Below are positions 59,939 to 64,000 of a DNA stretch of 64,000 bases, in pieces. Each line of letters begins with the position of its first letter. The first letter of the stretch is position 1. The stretch is from Agromyces lapidis (GTDB lineage Bacteria > Actinomycetota > Actinomycetes > Actinomycetales > Microbacteriaceae): assembly GCF_009749405.1 (NCBI RefSeq), contig NZ_WBIQ01000006.1:1-64000 (forward strand), written 5' to 3'. Under the pieces are notes generated by a model. It had not been told where the DNA came from and ran no database searches. It saw nothing but the letters and a program-made list of their open reading frames with translations. Position numbers and translations under genes: made by a program.

Positions 59939-62315
59939 CACTCTGCCGCTCACCCGAGGTCAGCGACTCGCGCTCACCGCGGCGAGCTTCCTGCTGCTCG
60001 CGGTCTCGACGATGGCGCTCGGACCGCTCATCTCGGGCAGCGGATGGTGGTGGCTCTGCGCGTTCGTCGCGGCCGGCACGCTGTTCGGGGGCGCCGGACT
60101 CCGGGCGATCCGGGTTCCCGCCTCGCTCGTGCCGGTGCTCGAGCTCGTCGTGCTCCTGCTCCTGCTCACACTGCTCTTCGGCGGGTCGACGAGCTTCGCG
60201 CTCGTCGTGCCGACCCAGGACACCTTCGTCCACTTCGGGGAGCTCTTCGACGGCGCCCAGCGCACGATCCAGCAGCAGTCCGTGCCGGCGATCCCCGTGC
60301 CGGCGCTCAACTTCGTCCTGGCCCTCGGCGTCGGGGTGCTCGCGATCTGCATGGACGTGCTCGTGCAGACCGTCCGCATGCCCGCACTCGCCGCGGCTCC
60401 GGCGCTCGTGCCGATCCTCATCCCCGGGTTCATCATCGAGTCGGGCGCCGAAGTGCCGACGCTCGTCTTCTCGGCGGCCTCGTACCTGCTGCTCCTGCGC
60501 ATCGACGTGCGAGCCCGCCGCCGCGCACTGCTCGCCGCCGCGGAGCGCAACGACGAGACGGGCGGCACCACGGTGATCCCGCCGGCACGGGTGCCGATCG
60601 TGTCGAGCCTCGGTGCGACGCTCGGCCTCACCGCGGTGGGCATCCTCACGGCGGCGGTGCTCACGGCCTCGACCCCGAGCATCTCCTCGAGCCTGTTGCT
60701 CGGTTCGGGCGCGCCGTCGACGAGCTTCGCGCGCGGGGTGAGCCCGTTCATCGACCTCGGACGCGATCTCCGGCGACCCGATCCGCGGCCGGCGTTCCAC
60801 TACTTCGCGAGGGACAACGACCGCCCGTACTTCACGGTGCTGACCCTCGATCGATTCGAGGGCCAGGCGTGGGGCGTCACCGAGCGGCCGGTCGACGCCG
60901 ACAACACCGTCGACGCCCTGCCGCTGCCCGACGGCCTCGACGAAGACGTCGCCGCCACGGAGCATCCGATCGACATCGTCGTCGACGAGGTGCGCACCAC
61001 CTGGCTGCCGCTGCCGTACCCGACGCGGCAGGTCGAGGGGCTCAGCGGCTCGTGGTTCTGGGACGCCGGCTCGCTGACGGTGCGCAGCGTCGATGCCGAC
61101 ACCGGCGGGCAGCGCTATCGCGCGACGTGGCTCGAGGTCGATCCGAGCCCATCCCAGCTGAGGTCGGCCGGCGGGCGGGCCGGCGAGGAGTTCGACGCAT
61201 TCCTCGAGCTGCCCGACGACGCACCGCCGATCATCGCCGAAACGGCCGCGGCCGTCGCGGACGGCGCGGCGACCCAGTACGACGCGGCGGTCGCGATCCA
61301 GGCGTTCCTGCGCTCGGCCAGCTTCGAGTACTCGACGGAGGCGCCGGTCGAGTCGGGCTACGACGGCGGCGGCTTCGACGTGATCGCCCGGTTCCTCGAG
61401 GAGCGCTCGGGCTACTGCGTGCACTTCGCCTCGACGATGGCGGTGCTCGCCCGCGAGGTCGGAATCCCCTCGCGCATCTCCGTGGGCTACACGCAGGGCA
61501 CATCGACGCAGGAACGGGTCGGGGGCGTGCAGCGCGTCGAGGTCGACTCGCACGACCTGCACGCGTGGCCCGAACTCTACTTCGAGGGCGTCGGGTGGGT
61601 GCCGTTCGAGCCCACGCCGAGTCGGGGCACGGTGCCCGACTACTCGCGGCCCGGGGCGGGCGATGCCACGGCGACGACACCGCCCACGACGGGCACCGCG
61701 AGCGCCCCGCCGAGCGGCCGGCCCGAACTCGACCCCGATCGAAACCTCGCGGGCGGCGGCGGTACCGCCTCGCCGGCCGACTCGTGGTGGTTCCGCGGCG
61801 GCGTCGCCCTGCTCCTCGTCGCAGGGCTCCTGCTCGCTCCCGCCGCGCTGCGGGCCGGACAGCGCGCCTCCCGGCGCCGGCGGATCGCACGCGGCGACCG
61901 GCCGGCGGATGCCGCGTGGGACGAGTTCGTCGCGACGGCGCGCGATCTCGGGCTCCGACCCGAGACGACCTCGACCCCGCGCGCGATCGCCGGGCGGCTC
62001 GTCGAGCGGGAGGGCTTCGCCGGCGAGGCGGGCGATGAGGCGCGGGCGGCGCTCACCGCACTCCGCGATGCGGTCGAACGCGAACGCTACGGGCCGGGGG
62101 CGGCACGATCCGGTGCCGGCGCGGTGCGCCCCGCCGGTGCGGACGGGGGCGCGGCCGAGGCATCCGACCCGCTCGTGCGCGCGCTCGCGACCGCCTGCGC
62201 CGCGCTCGCGGAGGGTGAGCCGCTGCTCGTGCGATGGCGTGCGACGCTGGTGCCGCGCTCGCTGATCGAGCGTGCACGGCCGACGTTCGGCGAACGTCCA
62301 CCTGTCGACGCGTAG
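59928..62315 (+). CDS. TgpA-like membrane transglutaminase (second set)
   Basis: 795 residues. Seven or so N-terminal helices, an external transglutaminase domain, a Pro/Thr-rich linker, one more helix (FRGGVALLLVAGLLLAPAAL) and a cytoplasmic tail. The catalytic set is present: Cys497 in SGYCVHFASTMAVLAREVG, His545 in SHDLHAWPELYF, then GVGWVPFEPTPS. It probably forms or breaks amide bonds in wall-associated proteins. It belongs with the preceding MoxR and DUF58 genes and is the catalytically intact counterpart of the protein at 40399. Confidence 0.9.
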   Translation: MRPDTLPLTRGQRLALTAASFLLLAVSTMALGPLISGSGWWWLCAFVAAGTLFGGAGLRAIRVPASLVPVLELVVLLLLLTLLFGGSTSFALVVPTQDTFVHFGELFDGAQRTIQQQSVPAIPVPALNFVLALGVGVLAICMDVLVQTVRMPALAAAPALVPILIPGFIIESGAEVPTLVFSAASYLLLLRIDVRARRRALLAAAERNDETGGTTVIPPARVPIVSSLGATLGLTAVGILTAAVLTASTPSISSSLLLGSGAPSTSFARGVSPFIDLGRDLRRPDPRPAFHYFARDNDRPYFTVLTLDRFEGQAWGVTERPVDADNTVDALPLPDGLDEDVAATEHPIDIVVDEVRTTWLPLPYPTRQVEGLSGSWFWDAGSLTVRSVDADTGGQRYRATWLEVDPSPSQLRSAGGRAGEEFDAFLELPDDAPPIIAETAAAVADGAATQYDAAVAIQAFLRSASFEYSTEAPVESGYDGGGFDVIARFLEERSGYCVHFASTMAVLAREVGIPSRISVGYTQGTSTQERVGGVQRVEVDSHDLHAWPELYFEGVGWVPFEPTPSRGTVPDYSRPGAGDATATTPPTTGTASAPPSGRPELDPDRNLAGGGGTASPADSWWFRGGVALLLVAGLLLAPAALRAGQRASRRRRIARGDRPADAAWDEFVATARDLGLRPETTSTPRAIAGRLVEREGFAGEAGDEARAALTALRDAVERERYGPGAARSGAGAVRPAGADGGAAEASDPLVRALATACAALAEGEPLLVRWRATLVPRSLIERARPTFGERPPVDA

Positions 62316-62327
62316 AATCGTCGATCG
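62313..62327 (+). promoter_or_regulatory. -10 box giving a probable leaderless DUF177-rpmF-rnc transcript
   Basis: TAGAAT (62313-62318) lies 8 bp before GTG 62327, the spacing at which transcription starts on or next to the start codon. There is no ribosome-binding site before the GTG, in keeping with leaderless translation. The -35 region is not clear. Confidence 0.5.
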
Positions 62328-62896
62328 TGGCCACCAAGCATTCCGTGTTCGATCTCAGCGTGCGCGATCTCGTGAACCGTCCGGGCGAGATGCGCGAAGA
62401 GCGCATCAGCGCACCCGCACCCGAGCAGTTCGGCGAGGCACTCGTCGCCGTGAAGGAGGGCTCGGCGATCGATCTCGACGTCCGGCTCGAATCCGTGCAC
62501 GAGGGGATCCTCGTCACCGCCGAGGTCGATGCGACCGCGGACGGCGAGTGCGGGCGCTGCCTCATCGAACTCGCCGTGCCCGTCCAAGTCGAGTTCCAAG
62601 AACTCTTCGGGTATCATGGCGGGGAAGCCATCGAGTATGAGGTTCAAGACGACCACGTGGATCTTGAACCACTCATCCGAGATGCGGTAGTGCTGGCACT
62701 GCCGTTCCAGCCGGTGTGCCGACCGGATTGCCCAGGTCTCGACCCCGAGACCGGAGTCCGACTGGCCGATCATCCGGAACTCGTCACCCCTGAGCACAGC
62801 GACCCCCGCTGGGCCGCGCTCGCGGGGTTCCAGGCTTCCGAAGACAACGGTCCGGATTCCATGTCCGGCGCCGACCAGCAGAGAGAAGAGAGATAG
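62327..62896 (+). CDS. YceD/DUF177 family protein
   Basis: 189 residues. The DUF177 metal-binding-like pairs are present: [19 protein letters not shown] and [18 protein letters not shown]. The family is encoded next to rpmF across bacteria and has been linked to 23S rRNA metabolism. GTG 62327 begins [20 protein letters not shown]. It is followed two bases later by rpmF. The N-terminal half lacks recognisable catalytic motifs. Confidence 0.88.
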   Translation: MATKHSVFDLSVRDLVNRPGEMREERISAPAPEQFGEALVAVKEGSAIDLDVRLESVHEGILVTAEVDATADGECGRCLIELAVPVQVEFQELFGYHGGEAIEYEVQDDHVDLEPLIRDAVVLALPFQPVCRPDCPGLDPETGVRLADHPELVTPEHSDPRWAALAGFQASEDNGPDSMSGADQQREER

Positions 62897-62898
62897 TC

Positions 62899-63102
62899 AT
62901 GGCTGTTCCGAAGCGGAAGAAGTCACGCGCCAACACCCACGCGCGCCGTTCGCAGTGGAAGGCCGAGGTCCCCACGCTCGTCAAGACCGTCGAGAACGGC
63001 AAGGTCACCTACAGCCTTCCGCACCGCGCGAAGGTAGTCGAGGACTCGGCGGGCACCCCGCTCTTCCTCGAGTACAAGGGCCGCAAGGTCGCCGACGTCT
63101 AG
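62899..63102 (+). CDS. rpmF: 50S ribosomal protein L32
   Basis: 67-residue bL32 beginning [20 protein letters not shown]. It lacks the zinc-ribbon cysteines, so it is the zinc-independent (C-minus) form. ATG 62899 follows GAGAGAAGAGAGA. The order DUF177-rpmF-rnc is a widely conserved operon. Confidence 0.96.
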   Translation: MAVPKRKKSRANTHARRSQWKAEVPTLVKTVENGKVTYSLPHRAKVVEDSAGTPLFLEYKGRKVADV

Positions 63103-63130
63103 TCGGCCCGAGACGCACCGACGACCGGTC

Positions 63131-63859
63131 GTGACGCGAACGGAACGCATGGGAGGCGGGCGCACAGCGCTCGAAGATCGCACGCTCGACGAGTTGCAGC
63201 GAACGCTGCAGGTCGACATCGATCCCACCCTGCTCCTCCTCGCGCTCACGCACCGGTCGTTCGCGTACGAGAACGGCGGCATCCCGACGAACGAGCGCCT
63301 CGAGTTCCTCGGCGATTCGATCCTCGGGCAGGCCGTCACGGTCCGGCTCTTCAGGGATCATCCCGACCTCGATGAGGGCGAGCTCGCGAAGCGGCGCGCC
63401 AGCCTCGTGTCGAGTGTGGCCCTCGCCGAAGTCGGCCGCACCATCGGCATCGGCTCGTACATCAGGCTGGGCCGCGGCGAGACGATGACCGGCGGCGCCG
63501 ACAAGCCGTCGATCCTCGCCGACACCGTCGAGGCGATCATCGGCGCGGTCTACCTCGATGCCGGCGGAGACGCTGCGACCGAGCTCGTGCTGCGTCTCAT
63601 CACGCCGCTCATGCAGGACCCCGAGCGCTTCGGCGCCGCGATGGACCCCAAGACGAGCCTGCAGGAGATCGCGGCCCGCCGCGGTGCTCCGGCACCGTCG
63701 TACTCGGTCGCCGAATCCGGCCCCGATCACAACAAGCACTTCGTCGCGACCGTCACGGTCGGTGAACTCGTGCAGGCGTCGGGCGAGGGGTCGAGCAAGA
63801 AGCAGGCCGAGATGGCCGCCGCACTCGAGGCCTGGACCCGCATCAGCGGCGCGGCCTGA
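63131..63859 (+). CDS. rnc: Ribonuclease III
   Basis: 242-residue RNase III, which cuts double-stranded RNA in rRNA maturation. The signature [20 protein letters not shown] holds the catalytic acidic residues, with the second acidic site in [19 protein letters not shown]. The C-terminal dsRNA-binding domain spans [14 protein letters not shown] to [21 protein letters not shown] 63131 is used; ATG 63149 ([12 protein letters not shown]) is an equally plausible start. Confidence 0.95.
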   Translation: MTRTERMGGGRTALEDRTLDELQRTLQVDIDPTLLLLALTHRSFAYENGGIPTNERLEFLGDSILGQAVTVRLFRDHPDLDEGELAKRRASLVSSVALAEVGRTIGIGSYIRLGRGETMTGGADKPSILADTVEAIIGAVYLDAGGDAATELVLRLITPLMQDPERFGAAMDPKTSLQEIAARRGAPAPSYSVAESGPDHNKHFVATVTVGELVQASGEGSSKKQAEMAAALEAWTRISGAA

Positions 63860-63860
63860 G

Positions 63861-64000
63861 TTGCCCGAACTCCCCGAGGTCGAGGTCGTCCGCTCAGGGC
63901 TTGCACCCGCGGTGACCGGTGCCGTCGTCACCGCGGTCGAGGTGCTCGAGCCGCGCTCGCTGAAGCGCCACGATCCGGCATCCGGCGACTTCGAGGCGTT
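63861..64000 (+). CDS. mutM: Formamidopyrimidine-DNA glycosylase, N-terminal fragment
   Basis: The first 46 codons, starting TTG 63861 and running off the window edge. The opening [13 protein letters not shown] is the near-invariant Fpg/MutM N-terminus, where the Pro after the initiator is the catalytic nucleophile for 8-oxoguanine removal. It begins one base after the rnc stop, so the two are coupled. The rest of the gene is outside the window. Confidence 0.93.
   Translation, partial: MPELPEVEVVRSGLAPAVTGAVVTAVEVLEPRSLKRHDPASGDFEA

Overview
The window is chromosomal DNA from a high-GC Gram-positive actinobacterium. Gene content and style (GTG and TTG starts, stop/start overlaps of the ATGA and GTGA type, leaderless-looking genes, recurrent GGCATCC codon pairs, the leuCD-murA-plsC-gpsA-ddl block and the rsmD-recG-coaD block) point to Microbacteriaceae, for example an Agromyces- or Microbacterium-like genus. 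The genus is an inference. I see no phage, transposase, CRISPR array or plasmid gene.

Layout. 1-2417: the end of galU, an OsmC peroxidase and GntR regulator pair, and a divergent b-type cytochrome membrane protein with a double palindromic operator between them. 2456-13714: an accessory catabolic locus with three amidohydrolases, a CynX-type MFS carrier, an FCD-type GntR regulator and a complete Opp/Dpp-type ABC importer, arranged divergently around a GTTATcATAAC operator. 13843-22842: a bifunctional penicillin-binding protein, a 718-residue xxxLxxG heptad-repeat membrane protein, a metallo-beta-lactamase-fold hydrolase, a diacylglycerol-kinase-family lipid kinase, twin tRNA-Glu(CTC) genes, a YqhA/UPF0114 membrane protein, and a TerC-family gene under a yybP-ykoY (manganese) riboswitch.

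22968-43314 is the most striking part. One translationally coupled operon encodes a PP2C phosphatase, an FHA protein, a transmembrane Ser/Thr kinase, an FHA-like/HTH protein, two tandem giant surface proteins (1749 and 1772 residues: beta-propeller-like head, eleven Ig/cadherin-like repeats, FN3 domains, cysteine-containing tip), a MoxR ATPase, a DUF58 protein, a membrane transglutaminase-fold protein that has lost its catalytic Cys and His, and a second FHA protein. It looks like a kinase-controlled system for making or operating a giant extracellular protein pair. I do not know a described function for it. A second, separate MoxR-DUF58-transglutaminase set at 57469-62315 keeps its catalytic residues and serves as an internal comparison.

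43324-64000 is mainly housekeeping: a leucine leader peptide/attenuator and leuCD feeding directly into murA, plsC, gpsA and ddl; a DUF3515 lipoprotein; a substrate-binding/VWA protein; thiL, rsmD, a TPR protein, recG and coaD; the second MoxR set; then the DUF177 gene, rpmF, rnc and the start of mutM, a very common bacterial order.
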